A DNA stretch of 64,000 nt from Trueperella bernardiae (GCF_001469025.1 NZ_LNIZ01000003.1:1-64000); one strand, 5' to 3'; positions 1 to 8,823 are shown, counted from the stretch's first letter. The notes: generated by a model not told the origin, from the letters alone. A program made the numbers and translations.

Positions 1-3000
1 CATCGTTGGCGTAGAAGTGAATCGCGCCGGACTCGTCAACCGACCACAGGTCAGCCAGCTTATCGCCAGTCGCATCGCCCAACACGCCCGTCGCACGCGA
101 CGGGGCGGCCGGACGATCCATCACATCGCACTGAACCGGCCCAGGGCCCGGCTCGGGGTTAGGCTCCGGCTCGGGGTCAGGCCCCGGCTCCGGCTCAACA
201 ACCTTCGGCGACACCGTGATCGTGAAGGTCTTGGAGGACGTGCGCGGGATGCCCGTGCCGTCGTCGGCCTCCGTGACAGTCACCGTCACCTCGAAGGCCT
301 CTTGCGCGGCATTATCCACCGCCGGCGTGCCCGAAATGACGCCGGTCGCGGCATCGATCTCCAGGCCCGCGGGCAGACCTTCGGCCGTGAACGTGTCGGC
401 CAGCGCCGGGTCATTACCGGTGGTCTTCAGCTGGATCGGCGCGATCTGCGTGCCATCTGTCGCCTTCACGTTGCGCACCTGGTTCAGCTCCAGCTCGAAC
501 GGTAGCTTCTTCGTCAGGTACTTCAGGGTGAAGTTCACGTAGCCGATCTTGTTGAACACATCCGGCTCCATGAGCAGGCCGATCGAGCCGTCGGGCTGCA
601 CCGCCATCGTGGTGTAGCCTGTTCCGCCCTGGCGCACCTGGCGGGAAATCGGCCAGGTGGTGCCGTCGTCATAGCTCATCTTGACCGTGCCGTTCGTGCG
701 CCCAGACTCCGTGTTCGAGAACAACAGCACCTTCGAGCGCAGCGTGCCCTTCTCGGCCGTCGGGAACGCGCGGATGATCTGGGCGTTGTTCGTGGCGTCC
801 ACGAGGTTCTTGTCCACGTGGATGTCCTGCCAGGTCACGCCGCCGTCGTCGGAGGTTGCGACGATACGGTAGCCCGACGCTGTCCCACCCGACACGCGCG
901 AGTTCAGCATGAGCCGGCCGTCGGACAGCTCGACAATCTTGTTCTCGTCGTACTGCCAGCGGCCGTTCGTCGGCGCGCCCTCCGTGGCCGAGGCGAACTC
1001 GCCACCGTGCCAGGTCTTGCCGTGGTCGTCCGAGTAGATCGTGATCGCCTGGAACGTTGATCCCTTGACACGGCACGCGGCCTGCTGCAGCAGGCGGCCC
1101 TTGTACGGTTCGTGCATCTTCTGGATGCCCGCGCCCGACGTCGCGAAACAGCCGTCCAGCTGCGCCGCGCGCGCCCCGAGCACCTCGTTCGTGATGATGC
1201 GCGAGGACCACGTGTAGCCGTTATCGGTGGAAGACGTGAGCGCGAAGTTCATCGTCTTGCGATAGGTTTCATCCACATTGCCGTTCTCGTCCACGCGGTA
1301 GCCCGGGCCGTTCGGCAGACCCGCGTCCAGCGAGCCGACGTGGAAGTTGAAGATCTCGCCCGTCGTGTAGTCAACCACGTACGACGGGTCCGACCAGCCA
1401 TAACGCTCACCCGCCGGCGCAACCTTGCCCTCGGCGATGACCGTCATCGGGCCCCAGGTCTTGCCGCCGTCGGTGGAGCGGCGCTGCACGATCGAGTTCT
1501 CATTCGGCGAATCGCCGCCGTTCCACGCGCCGTTGGTGGGGCGCAGATCGTAGGAAGCGAGAATGTCGCCGTTGGAGGCCACTGCGATCGCGGGGATGCG
1601 GATGTTGTAAGCCGACGTGTTCGACTCCAGGATCTGCAGGTCGGTCAGATTCGCCTCCAGTCGCGGATCCGCGTTTGGCGGGGTGAACGCCGTCGCGGCC
1701 GGGCGGATGGTGGGGGTCGGCGTCGTCGCGCGCGCGGTCTCGACGCTCGTCCGGTCACCTTGGGTCGCGTTCACGACGACGTCGGCCTGCGCCTCCCCAC
1801 GCTCCAGGTCATCGTCGGTGACGGCGTACGGCAACTCGCAGCTGTGGCTCTGGCCGGGGGCGATGGTGGCCTGGCAGTCGCCAGCCGAAATCGAGATGTC
1901 GGCGTCGGTGGGATTTTCCACGGTCAGCGTGGCGGTCAGCTCGTCGCCCACCTGGTAGTTGCCCTTGCCCGTGCCGGCCGTGAACTCGAAGGAGGTCACC
2001 TCCGCAAGCTTCGCCACGACCTCCGTGGGCTCACCCGTAAACGGGGCGAACGGCGTCGTGGCACCCGAGTAGCCCGTGTTCTCGTAGTACTGGAACGTGA
2101 TCGACGGGGTAAACGAGCCGCGCTCGACGTCCTCGGCCGTCACCGTGTACGTGGGGAACGGACAGGCCTTAGTGGCGCCCGCCTCGAAGGTGTTCCACTT
2201 ACAGCCCGACCAGTTATCAAGGTTGGAGTCGGTGGCCTCGAAGGAGCGGGTCTTGCCCGTGTCATTCGTGACGTTGATGGTGTAGCGGATCACGTCGCCC
2301 ACCTGGAACGGGGCGCCATCCGGGTTCGGGTTCGTCACCGCGAACGTGGCCTTCAGCGTGGGGACCTGCGGCTCGGGCTCGGGCTCGAGGCCGTCGATCT
2401 CGGCGCGGACCTCGTCCGCCGTGAGTGCGCGGTTATAAATCTTCAGCTCATCCACGACGCCGGTGAAGCCCTCGCCGCCCAGGATATCGAGCGGGGCCGC
2501 CACCGGGTTGGTGATTCCCCAGGACTTCAGCTCAAGAAGGCTGCCGTTGACGTAGAGGGCGATGCCCTTCGTGGAGGAATTCGTGGCGGTGATGTGCGTC
2601 CACGTGTTGTTGGCGAGGGTGTAATTGTAGGTCAGCACCCCGCCCGCCCCCGGCAGCACGTGGAAGCCGATCTTGTCCTCCCGATTCTCGGCGAGGCGCT
2701 GGGAAACCGCGCGGACGCCGTCAGCGGACTGGATGATCGACGCACGACCTGTGGCCGTGGGCGCCTTCACCCAAAAGCCGATTGACCAGTCGTGGGGGAG
2801 GTTGAGCTCCGGGTAGGTGATCTTGGCGCCGTCCTTGATTTCTACCGCCTTGCCGACCTTGCCCTCGACGAGCGGCAGGTCGCCCGTGGGGGTGCCATCG
2901 CGGCTACCCCACTGATCCTTCGTGGCGGATTCATCGAAGGAATAATAGGAGATGTGAGTATCGGCGGGGGCGCCCGAGTCGGCGACCGCCACCGGTGTTA

Positions 3001-3085
3001 GTGGGGCGAGGGGCGTCAGAGCGAGCGCCCCGATGGCTGTGGCGGCGAGTGTCCATTTCCTCCGCCAGGCTCCGGCTTTCTTCAT
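1..3085 (-). CDS. Secreted multidomain exo-alpha-sialidase, C-terminus beyond window
   Basis: This is a sialidase (neuraminidase) that would release terminal sialic acid from host glycans outside the cell; 1028 codons are in the window and the frame is still open at base 1. A Lys/Arg-rich N-terminus, hydrophobic core and AVADS-like cleavage region form a signal peptide (about residues 1-36). A LamG/concanavalin-like domain follows (about 42-235), then two beta-sandwich-like linker modules, then the GH33 propeller. The propeller shows the RIP motif near residue 497 and at least five Asp-boxes, for example STDGGKTW, SSTDNGYTW, YSDDHGKTW and TSDDGGVTW. A putative Ig domain (LPAGLEIDAATGVISGTP), a PEP/GP-rich spacer and the start of an FG-GAP-like repeat (GDATGDKLADLW) come after. 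The start ATG at 3085 has an AAAGGA ribosome site. Family assignment is firm; the anchor or ending is unknown. Confidence 0.93.
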   Translation of the reverse strand, partial: MKKAGAWRRKWTLAATAIGALALTPLAPLTPVAVADSGAPADTHISYYSFDESATKDQWGSRDGTPTGDLPLVEGKVGKAVEIKDGAKITYPELNLPHDWSIGFWVKAPTATGRASIIQSADGVRAVSQRLAENREDKIGFHVLPGAGGVLTYNYTLANNTWTHITATNSSTKGIALYVNGSLLELKSWGITNPVAAPLDILGGEGFTGVVDELKIYNRALTADEVRAEIDGLEPEPEPQVPTLKATFAVTNPNPDGAPFQVGDVIRYTINVTNDTGKTRSFEATDSNLDNWSGCKWNTFEAGATKACPFPTYTVTAEDVERGSFTPSITFQYYENTGYSGATTPFAPFTGEPTEVVAKLAEVTSFEFTAGTGKGNYQVGDELTATLTVENPTDADISISAGDCQATIAPGQSHSCELPYAVTDDDLERGEAQADVVVNATQGDRTSVETARATTPTPTIRPAATAFTPPNADPRLEANLTDLQILESNTSAYNIRIPAIAVASNGDILASYDLRPTNGAWNGGDSPNENSIVQRRSTDGGKTWGPMTVIAEGKVAPAGERYGWSDPSYVVDYTTGEIFNFHVGSLDAGLPNGPGYRVDENGNVDETYRKTMNFALTSSTDNGYTWSSRIITNEVLGARAAQLDGCFATSGAGIQKMHEPYKGRLLQQAACRVKGSTFQAITIYSDDHGKTWHGGEFASATEGAPTNGRWQYDENKIVELSDGRLMLNSRVSGGTASGYRIVATSDDGGVTWQDIHVDKNLVDATNNAQIIRAFPTAEKGTLRSKVLLFSNTESGRTNGTVKMSYDDGTTWPISRQVRQGGTGYTTMAVQPDGSIGLLMEPDVFNKIGYVNFTLKYLTKKLPFELELNQVRNVKATDGTQIAPIQLKTTGNDPALADTFTAEGLPAGLEIDAATGVISGTPAVDNAAQEAFEVTVTVTEADDGTGIPRTSSKTFTITVSPKVVEPEPGPDPEPEPNPEPGPGPVQCDVMDRPAAPSRATGVLGDATGDKLADLWSVDESGAIHFYAND

Positions 3086-3144
3086 TCGATTGTCCTTTCG
3101 CGTCATTGCGATGGTGTGGCCGCATCGGTGCGGGCACGACGGAG

Positions 3145-3158
3145 GTCAGTTTTCTGAC
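3145..3158. promoter_or_regulatory. Inverted repeat GTCAG-TTTT-CTGAC, possible sialidase operator
   Basis: A five-base perfect inverted repeat with a TTTT spacer lies about 60 bases upstream of the sialidase ATG, extended weakly by GG/CC flanks. Position fits an operator or a small hairpin in the leader; no regulator is identified. Confidence 0.3.
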
Positions 3159-3260
3159 AACCGTACCGTCAACCTTAGGTGAGGTCGGCGCCGGGCGCAA
3201 TGGATTTGACGCGATGGAGTGGGTCAAAAAGGCCGGGCTGCCGGGGGCGCCGGCGGAAGT

Positions 3261-3326
3261 CGTGAATCTGGGGTGGGGCAGGACGGTATGCGAATCGGTA
3301 GCCGGTATTTTCACGAGTTGTGTCGG
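3261..3326. repeat. Dispersed intergenic repeat, GTGAATCTGGG...TGTCGG type
   Basis: This 66-bp stretch matches 55584-55648 without gaps at both ends (GTGAATCTGG at the start; AGCCGGTATT and ACGAGTT near the end), with a diverged centre. The first part also resembles the longer elements at 46615 and 57049. Confidence 0.55.
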
Positions 3327-3440
3327 CCGGATCTCCGGTCAGACCTCCGGGGTTCGGTTTTGTGGTGCAGGGTTGGGTCTATGCCGGGTTGGGTCTATGC
3401 CGGGCCGGATCTGCGCGGACTGGGCCTGTGCCAGGCCAGG

Positions 3441-3466
3441 CAAAGAAAAAGACCCCCGCGGGGGTC
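3441..3466 (-). terminator. Rho-independent terminator of the tRNA cluster
   Basis: On the minus strand, right after tRNA-Phe, a perfect GACCCCCG/CGGGGGTC hairpin is followed by TTTTTCTTT. This is a textbook intrinsic terminator and ends the Glu-Asp-Phe tRNA transcript. Confidence 0.9.
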
Positions 3467-3470
3467 TTGG

Positions 3471-3546
3471 TGGTGGCTCCGACCGGCGTCGATCCGGTGA
3501 CCTTTCGATTTTCAGTCGAACGCTCTACCAACTGAGCTACAGAGCC
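3471..3546 (-). tRNA. tRNA-Phe (GAA), CCA encoded
   Basis: Reading the minus strand from 3546, the acceptor GGCTCTG pairs with CGGAGCC, followed by discriminator A and an encoded CCA. The D arm has TAGCTCAGTTGGTAGAG, the anticodon loop reads CTGAAAA with anticodon GAA, and the T arm has GGATCGACGCC. It is the last of three tRNAs on this strand, and a strong terminator follows it directly. Confidence 0.95.
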
Positions 3547-3581
3547 TTAAGAAAAAGCCCGGATTGCCGGGCGTTTCCTTG

Positions 3582-3655
3582 CGACCCTGACGGGACTTGA
3601 ACCCGCGACCTCCGCCGTGACAGGGCGGCGCGCTAACCAACTGCGCTACAGGGCC
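3582..3655 (-). tRNA. tRNA-Asp (GTC)
   Basis: On the minus strand the acceptor GGCCCTG pairs with CAGGGTC (one G-T pair), the discriminator is G, and the anticodon loop gives GTC. The T arm GGGTTCAAGTCCC is canonical. CCA is not encoded. It is the middle gene of the Glu-Asp-Phe cluster. Confidence 0.95.
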
Positions 3656-3690
3656 AGATGTGGAATTTCTTCCTGCTTCTGGTGAAGCCG

Positions 3691-3763
3691 TACCCCCAAC
3701 GGGATTCGAACCCGTGCTACCGGCGTGAAAGGCCAGCGTCCTAGGCCACTAGACGATAGGGGC
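3691..3763 (-). tRNA. tRNA-Glu (TTC)
   Basis: On the minus strand GCCCCTA at the 5' end pairs with TGGGGGT at the 3' end (G-T pairs at two positions). The anticodon loop is CTTTCAC with anticodon TTC, and the T arm is CGGGTTCGAATCCCG. It is the first gene of the cluster; a TATAAC at 3840-3835 upstream could be its -10 box. CCA is not encoded. Confidence 0.94.
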
Positions 3764-4023
3764 TCGTTCCGTCTTACCGGGGAACGTCGACAAGCTTATG
3801 CGGATTTCGCGATCTTGCCAAATTGGTCGGACGTGTTATACACCACTCTACCACAGGTGTGTGCCGCGGCGAGGTTTTTGCGCTGTCAGCCGGGCCCTCG
3901 TGGAGGTGAGGCGGACGCGAGGGGAGGGGCGGGGGTACCGGGACCGGGCGCGCGGGAGGGGCGCCGTGAGTTGTCAGCGAAACGCGGTGAGTGTTTGTCG
4001 GAGGGGTGGTTTAGCCTTGAGAC

Positions 4024-5548
4024 ATGGATATGTTTGGTGCGCTGCCAGTGTTTGTGGAGGCCAACGGTGAGGATACCGTGGAGGCCGCCGTTGAGGTGAC
4101 TTTTGACGTGGTCAAGATGATCCTGACGATCGGTGCGGGCATGCTCGTGGGAATCGTCGCGGGGCTGCTGCTGATCGCGGGGTTGCGGATCCTGACGCGA
4201 CGTAGCGTGCATATGGACAGGGTGTACCACGCGGTCAGTCGGCGGCTGGAGGTGCTGCTCGCTCTGGTGGGCGCGTGGCTGGGCTTCCATTATCGGCTGA
4301 CGGTCATGCCGGCAACGCCGCCGGATTGGCTGAATTGGGTGGGGCACGGCTTCGTGTTGGCGATCATTGGCGCGGTGACATGGGTGTTGTCGGGCCTGGT
4401 GGATGGGGTCACGCGGGCGATTAATGACCGGATGGCGGAGACGTCGGAGGGGCGCGCGGCGCGGGTGAAAACCCAGACCCAGATTCTGCGACGCGTGATC
4501 AAGGCCAGTGTGGATCCTGGGCGTGGCGGTGGCGCTGCTGACGTTCCCGGGGGCGCGGGCGGCGGGGGCGTCGATTTTCGCGTCGGCGGGAATTATCTCC
4601 GTGGTAGCCGGCCTCGCGGCGCAGACCACGCTCGGGAATGTGTTCGCCGGGCTGCAGCTGGCGTTTACCGATTCGATCCGGGTGGATGACGTGGTGCTGT
4701 ACGAGGGCAACTATACGAAGGTGGAGGAGATCACGGTCACCTACGTGGTGCTGGCGGTGTGGGACGGGCGGCGGATCATTGTGCCGTCCACGATCATGAC
4801 CACGAAGTCGTTCGAGAACTGGACGCGCCGGGCGCCGGACATGATGGGGGATGTGATCATCACGGTCGATTGGGCCGTGCCGATCGACGCCGCCCGCATG
4901 CGTTTCGAGCAGATCTTGCGTAACACCGACCTGTGGGACGGGCGCACGGGCGTGCTGCTGGTGGCTGATGCGGCGTCGATGGATCGGATCAACTTGCGTT
5001 GCCTGGTGTCGGCGAAGAACTCGCCCACGCTCACCGACCTGCGCAACCACGTGCGCGAGGAAATGGTGCGCTGGATCCAGGAGGAGGCGCCGCAGTCGAT
5101 CCCGCACGAACGCTACTACTCGGGTCAGATGGGCGACATGGCTGCGCGGAATGAGGAGACGCTCGCACTGGTGCAGGAACGCGGCGAGGGGCAGCCGCCG
5201 GCGTTCGAGCCGGAGGGCGGGAGCGTGGACGACACGCAGGAGACCGAGGTCATCTCGACGAAGGACGTGGCGAAGTTCTTGCGCGTGCCGCTCGCGGAGC
5301 GGGAGGCTGAGCTGGCCGCGGGGAAGGGCGCTGGGGGCGGCGCAGACGGTGGTGCGGAGGGCGGGGAGCCCACGGTCGAAACGCCCACCACGGCCGCGAA
5401 GTCGGCGATTTTTACCGGGTCGACGGAGGCGGAGGAACGGGCGAAGGAGTTCGCGGGTCCGGGCGAGAAGGTCTACGAAGAGCGTAAGCTAAGCGCCGAA
5501 ACTCAAAAACTCCCTGTCACGGATACGGAAACGAAGGAGAATATATGA
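4024..5548 (+). pseudogene. MscS-family mechanosensitive channel, frameshifted near 4507
   Basis: The product would be a small-conductance mechanosensitive channel that vents solutes on osmotic downshock. The first frame (4024-4506) encodes three membrane segments and ends TQTQILRRVIKA. The conserved TM3 and beta domain continue in the next frame from 4508 (WILGVAVALLTFPGARAAGAS, then GLAAQTTLGNVFAGLQLAF). The first frame turns into nonsense and stops at 4689; the second has a TGA just upstream at 4496. Removing one base near 4504-4510 restores a continuous protein of about 507 residues. The join falls inside the pore-lining TM3 region. It is either a genuine inactivating indel or a sequencing error; GTG at 4508 could only yield an N-terminally truncated channel. 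A long acidic, Ala/Gly-rich tail follows the fold. The stop overlaps the msrB start. Confidence 0.85.
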
Positions 5549-5946
5549 CCTTCCGAGTGAACAAGACCGACGACGAGTGGCGTGACATCCTCACTCCCAT
5601 GGAATTCAACGTGCTCCGTCTCGCGGGCACCGAGCGCCCCGGCACGGGCGAGCTCCTCAACGAGGACCGGCCTGGCATGTACCACTGCCGCGCGTGCGAT
5701 GCCGAACTGTTCCGCTCCACCACGAAGTTCGACTCCCACTGTGGGTGGCCATCGTTCTACGACCCGAATGAGAAGGGCGCGGTGATCTACGTGGAGGACC
5801 GCTCGCACGGGATGGTCCGCACAGAGGTCCAGTGCGCCAGCTGCGGATCGCACCTCGGCCACGTGTTCCCCGATGCGCCGCACACCCCCACGGGCCAGCG
5901 TTACTGCATGAACTCGGTGGCGCTCCGCTTTGAACCGGACGCCTAA
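5545..5946 (+). CDS. msrB: Peptide-methionine (R)-S-oxide reductase
   Basis: MsrB reduces the R epimer of methionine sulfoxide in oxidised proteins, using thioredoxin. The 133-residue length is normal for a stand-alone MsrB. Two CxxC pairs that bind structural zinc are present (CRAC and CASC), as are the HCGWPSF motif and the catalytic cysteine in RYCMNSVAL. The ATG overlaps the stop of the upstream channel frame by four bases, so the two genes are translationally coupled. The next gene starts one base after its stop. Confidence 0.96.
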   Translation: MTFRVNKTDDEWRDILTPMEFNVLRLAGTERPGTGELLNEDRPGMYHCRACDAELFRSTTKFDSHCGWPSFYDPNEKGAVIYVEDRSHGMVRTEVQCASCGSHLGHVFPDAPHTPTGQRYCMNSVALRFEPDA

Positions 5947-5947
5947 C

Positions 5948-6895
5948 GTGCGAGTCCTCACCTTCAACATCGAATATGCGACGCCCGTGCCGGCCGGCCA
6001 GCCCACGGCGTCGGTGGAGGTGGGGAAGCGCGCCGGACGGGAATCGGCGCGAGTGCTGGCCGATGAGGTCGCGCGCATGGGCGCTGACGTGGTGGGCCTG
6101 CAGGAGGTCGACCGCGGGAAGTGGCGCTCGGGTGGCGTAGACCAGCTGGCCTTGGTGGCGGAGGCAGCCGGGTTGCGGGCGCTGTTCGCGCCAACACGCC
6201 GCCGGTATGGCATGGGACTACTCACGCGGTGGCCATTGGTTCGCGCGCGGGTGCTCCGCCTGCCCGGGCGGCACACGCCTCTCGTCCGCGGGGAGGATCC
6301 GGCCCGGTGGCGGGATATCGGGCGCGGCATGGTGGATCTGGTCGGTGGCCTATCGGCCGCCCGCGCCTCCCGGCGCGGGCGGCAAACCTCCTGGCGTGTG
6401 AAATGGCCCGACCGCCGGGCCTGCCTGTATGCGCTCATCGACACCCCGGAGGGTCGGGTGGTGGTGGGCGTAGCCCATTTGTCAACGGTTCGCTCCACCG
6501 CCCGCGAGCAACTCCAGGTAGCCCTGCGTGGATTCGACCACTTCGCGCCCGGCATCCCGGCCCTCCTCATCGGCGACCTCAACCTGCGCATCAACCACGT
6601 GGAGCAGGAGCTCGCCCGCTTCGCGGCAGCCACGCCCACCGCGCCCGGCCAGCCAGTCTTCGAGATCCTCCACCGCGGCAACGGCACGCCCAGCTGGGCG
6701 CCCCGCATCCAGATCGACCACGTGCTCGGCCGCGGACTCCACGCCCATCAAGACCGCACGGTGTGCCTGCCGGTCTCGGACCACGTGGCCGTCGTCGTGG
6801 ACGTGACAGCCCGGGCGTCGTCGTCAAGGCCCTGCCCCGAAACCGCGGGCGTCCTCGACGTGGACGGCCCCGAAACCCGCCGGCCCACCGAGTAG
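5948..6895 (+). CDS. Endonuclease/exonuclease/phosphatase (EEP) family protein
   Basis: This 315-residue protein has the EEP fold signature: VLTFNIEY at the N-terminus, LQEVDRG with the metal-binding glutamate, VAHLS, LIGDLNL with Asp and Asn, and the C-terminal IDHVLG and SDHVAVVV. All catalytic residues (N, E, D-N, D-H, S-D-H) are visible, so it should be an active Mg-dependent phosphodiesterase or phosphatase; the substrate cannot be told. No secretion signal is seen. GTG at 5948 is chosen because it sits just past the msrB stop and puts the VRVLTFNIEY strand at the start; TTG at 5930 would overlap msrB. Confidence 0.8.
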   Translation: MRVLTFNIEYATPVPAGQPTASVEVGKRAGRESARVLADEVARMGADVVGLQEVDRGKWRSGGVDQLALVAEAAGLRALFAPTRRRYGMGLLTRWPLVRARVLRLPGRHTPLVRGEDPARWRDIGRGMVDLVGGLSAARASRRGRQTSWRVKWPDRRACLYALIDTPEGRVVVGVAHLSTVRSTAREQLQVALRGFDHFAPGIPALLIGDLNLRINHVEQELARFAAATPTAPGQPVFEILHRGNGTPSWAPRIQIDHVLGRGLHAHQDRTVCLPVSDHVAVVVDVTARASSSRPCPETAGVLDVDGPETRRPTE

Positions 6896-6904
6896 GCTGG
6901 GCGC

Positions 6905-7408
6905 GTGGGTGACGTTCTCTTAAGCATTTGGACGCTCCTGGTCTACACGGCGATCGGCTTCGCGCTCCTAAAGTTCCGCGTGGTCGGGCCGGGCGCGGAC
7001 CGGGGGCTATCCAGGATCGTCTTCTTCGTGACCATGCCGCGCGCGCTCACCGTCCCGATCGATGCCCTCGCCGACGCCACCGTGCCCGTCATGATGATCG
7101 CGATGGGAGTCTCTCTCGCGTCGGCCCAGCTGCGGCGGGGGAGGGACGCCCTGCCGCTAGCCGCGTCGGTCGGATTCCGCGTGTTGCTTTCGCCCATCGT
7201 CACATTTGCCCTGGCCATGGCCCTGGGCCTGGAAGGAAAACAACTGCTGGCAACGATGGTCGTGGCCGTGTTCCCCACCGCCAACAACCTCTTCGCCATC
7301 GCCCACCGCTACGAGGTGGGCGTGGGGCTGGTCCGTGACGCCGTCGTTATCAGCGCGCTCGCATCCATGCCTATGCTTGTTGTCGTGGCGGCGATTTTCT
7401 ATGGCTAG
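6905..7408 (+). pseudogene. AEC (auxin efflux carrier) family permease, internally deleted
   Basis: AEC permeases are about 300-residue, ten-helix carriers. This frame has only 167 residues. The first part matches the family N-terminus (helix 1, then LKFRVVGPGADRGLSRIVFF). It jumps straight to the family's C-terminal half at VPIDALADATVPVMMIAMG and continues to a normal end (FPTANNLFAIAHRYEVG). About 130-140 central residues are missing, in frame, with the join near MPRALTVP. The remaining protein has too few helices for the usual fold and is probably non-functional. Its stop overlaps the start of the next gene. Confidence 0.75.
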
Positions 7409-8438
7409 GGCCGACGGCCGGTGGGGCGGCCGAGACAGCAGACACCTCACAGGGAGCCTCAACTTCACCGAGACCTCCATGCGCTCCGCCGCGCCCGGAA
7501 TCCTCATCGCGGCCGGACTCATCCAGTACTTGGGCGCGTCGATCGCGGTCACCCTGTTCGCGGTGGCGGCCGTGGGCGCCGTGGCCTGGGGGCGCGTTGC
7601 CGTAGCCGCGGTTTTTATGATGATCTGGCGACGGCCGAAGGTCGACTTCCGCAGCGAGCTCGGCCGGCGCCGGCTCGGACTTACCGCGATCTACGGCCTG
7701 GCGCTCGTGACGATGAACCTGCTGTTCTACCAGTCCATCGCGAGGATCGCGCTGGGGACGGCCGTTGCGCTCGAATATCTGGGGCCCGTGCTCCTCGCGG
7801 CCGTGACCGGGCGCGGCTGGCGGATCTGGACCGGGATCGTGTTCGCGTTCGGCGGGGTGTTTGCGATCTCGTGGGTCGGGGTGGATTTGGCCGCGCCGGG
7901 AGTGCTCGCCGGCGTCGTGCTCGCCATCGCGGCGGGCGGGGCGTGGGCCGTGTATATGTGGGTCGGGTCGAAGGTGGCGCGTGCCGGGCTAGGTGCGGAT
8001 TCCCTTGCCCTCGGCATGGCGATCGGAGCGCTCGCGTTCGTGTGGCTGGCTATCCCAGGCTTCGCCGTGATCGCGACTAGCCCCAAGCTTCTCGCCCTGA
8101 TGATTGCCGTGGGCGTGTTCTCGTCGGTGGTGCCCTACGGGTTGGAAGTCTTCGTGCTGTCGAAGATCCCGGCCGGCACGTTCGCACTCCTCGGGGCGCT
8201 GTACCCCGCCACGTCGTTGCTGGTCGGCATGATCATCCTGCGCCAGATCCCCACCCTGGGCGAACTCGGGGGACTCGTGTTGATCACCGTGGCCGTCATG
8301 CTGGTGACCTGGACGCCGCGACTTCGCCGCGCCGTCCCCGGCCGGGCCGGCAGGTCTGGGCAGGGGCGCAAGCTGGGCGAGTCTCGCAAACCCGGCCAGC
8401 ACGGCGAGCCCGGCCAGGGCCGCAAACCGCACCGATAG
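7401..8438 (+). CDS. EamA/RhtA-type drug-metabolite exporter
   Basis: This inner-membrane protein of about 345 residues has ten hydrophobic segments and two EamA repeats. Landmarks are NLLFYQSIARIALGTAVALEY and PYGLEVFVLSKIPAGTFALLG, typical of the RhtA branch, which exports amino acids such as threonine and homoserine. The C-terminal tail (about residues 305-345) is basic and Gly/Arg-rich. ATG at 7401 overlaps the AEC remnant stop; an internal ATG at 7479 just before the first helix is an alternative start. Substrate is unknown. Confidence 0.82.
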   Translation: MARADGRWGGRDSRHLTGSLNFTETSMRSAAPGILIAAGLIQYLGASIAVTLFAVAAVGAVAWGRVAVAAVFMMIWRRPKVDFRSELGRRRLGLTAIYGLALVTMNLLFYQSIARIALGTAVALEYLGPVLLAAVTGRGWRIWTGIVFAFGGVFAISWVGVDLAAPGVLAGVVLAIAAGGAWAVYMWVGSKVARAGLGADSLALGMAIGALAFVWLAIPGFAVIATSPKLLALMIAVGVFSSVVPYGLEVFVLSKIPAGTFALLGALYPATSLLVGMIILRQIPTLGELGGLVLITVAVMLVTWTPRLRRAVPGRAGRSGQGRKLGESRKPGQHGEPGQGRKPHR

Positions 8439-8653
8439 GGTGCCGCGTCGCCTCGGCCGGTGATGCTTGCCTCCGGCCCGTCACCGCTTCGTGGTTGCTT
8501 GTTGCCTCCCTTCACCTGGGGTGCGTGGCGCGGTCGGAGATTTGGTCCGAACCGCGAATTCCCACTGCTTGCGATTTTTCCGTGGGCGCCAAGCGGGGTA
8601 GACTTTCCGGGTTGGACGCCGCCGACTCAGGCGTACCAACCGCGCACTCGCGC

Positions 8654-8730
8654 GGGCCTCTAGCTCAATTGGTTAGAGCAGCGGACTTTTAATCCGTTGG
8701 TTGTGGGTTCGAGTCCCACGGGGCCTACCA
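8654..8730 (+). tRNA. tRNA-Lys (TTT), CCA encoded
   Basis: Acceptor GGGCCTC pairs with GGGGCCT (ends in a G-T pair), discriminator A at 8727, encoded CCA 8728-8730. The D arm has TAGCTCAATTGGTTAGAG, the anticodon loop ACTTTTAA gives TTT, and the T arm is GTGGGTTCGAGTCCCAC. It stands alone; a repeat element begins 15 bases downstream. Confidence 0.96.
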
Positions 8731-8744
8731 CTAGCTCCTACAGG

Positions 8745-8823
8745 TTTCTCGTCACCAAACGAATTTGTTCGTCACCAGAATCAACGATTTGAGTGACGAG
8801 AAATCCCTTTTGGTGACGACAAA
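8745..8823. repeat. GTCAC-core intergenic element, family A copy 1 (two forward, two reverse)
   Basis: Four related 15-16 bp motifs occur here: TTTCTCGTCACCAAA, TTTGTTCGTCACCAGA, then the reverse-oriented GAGTGACGAGAAA and TTTTGGTGACGACAAA. The GTCAC cores start at 8751 and 8771, and the GTGAC cores at 8793 and 8813, so spacing is 20, 22 and 20 bp. The element is clearly AT-richer than its surroundings. A related copy is at 45851-45910. Function is unknown. Confidence 0.65.

Larger units (their letters stand above)
3086..3470. other. Intergenic region upstream of the sialidase
   Basis: No gene is supported here. It holds a short perfect inverted repeat GTCAG-TTTT-CTGAC at 3145-3158, about 60 bases upstream of the sialidase start, which could be an operator. 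It also holds one copy of a dispersed repeat (3261-3326) and a tandem 16-bp duplication of GGGTTGGGTCTATGCC at about 3373-3403. The end at 3441-3466 is the terminator of the tRNA cluster. Confidence 0.6.

Noticed and set aside
1112-2785. A 557-codon open frame on the plus strand
   Set aside because: It is antisense to the sialidase, whose signal peptide, Asp-boxes and RIP motif fix the true frame.
8569-8604. Promoter TTGCGA...TAGACT for tRNA-Lys
   Set aside because: The spacing of 24 bases is too long for a standard promoter; only the TAGACT could be a -10 box.
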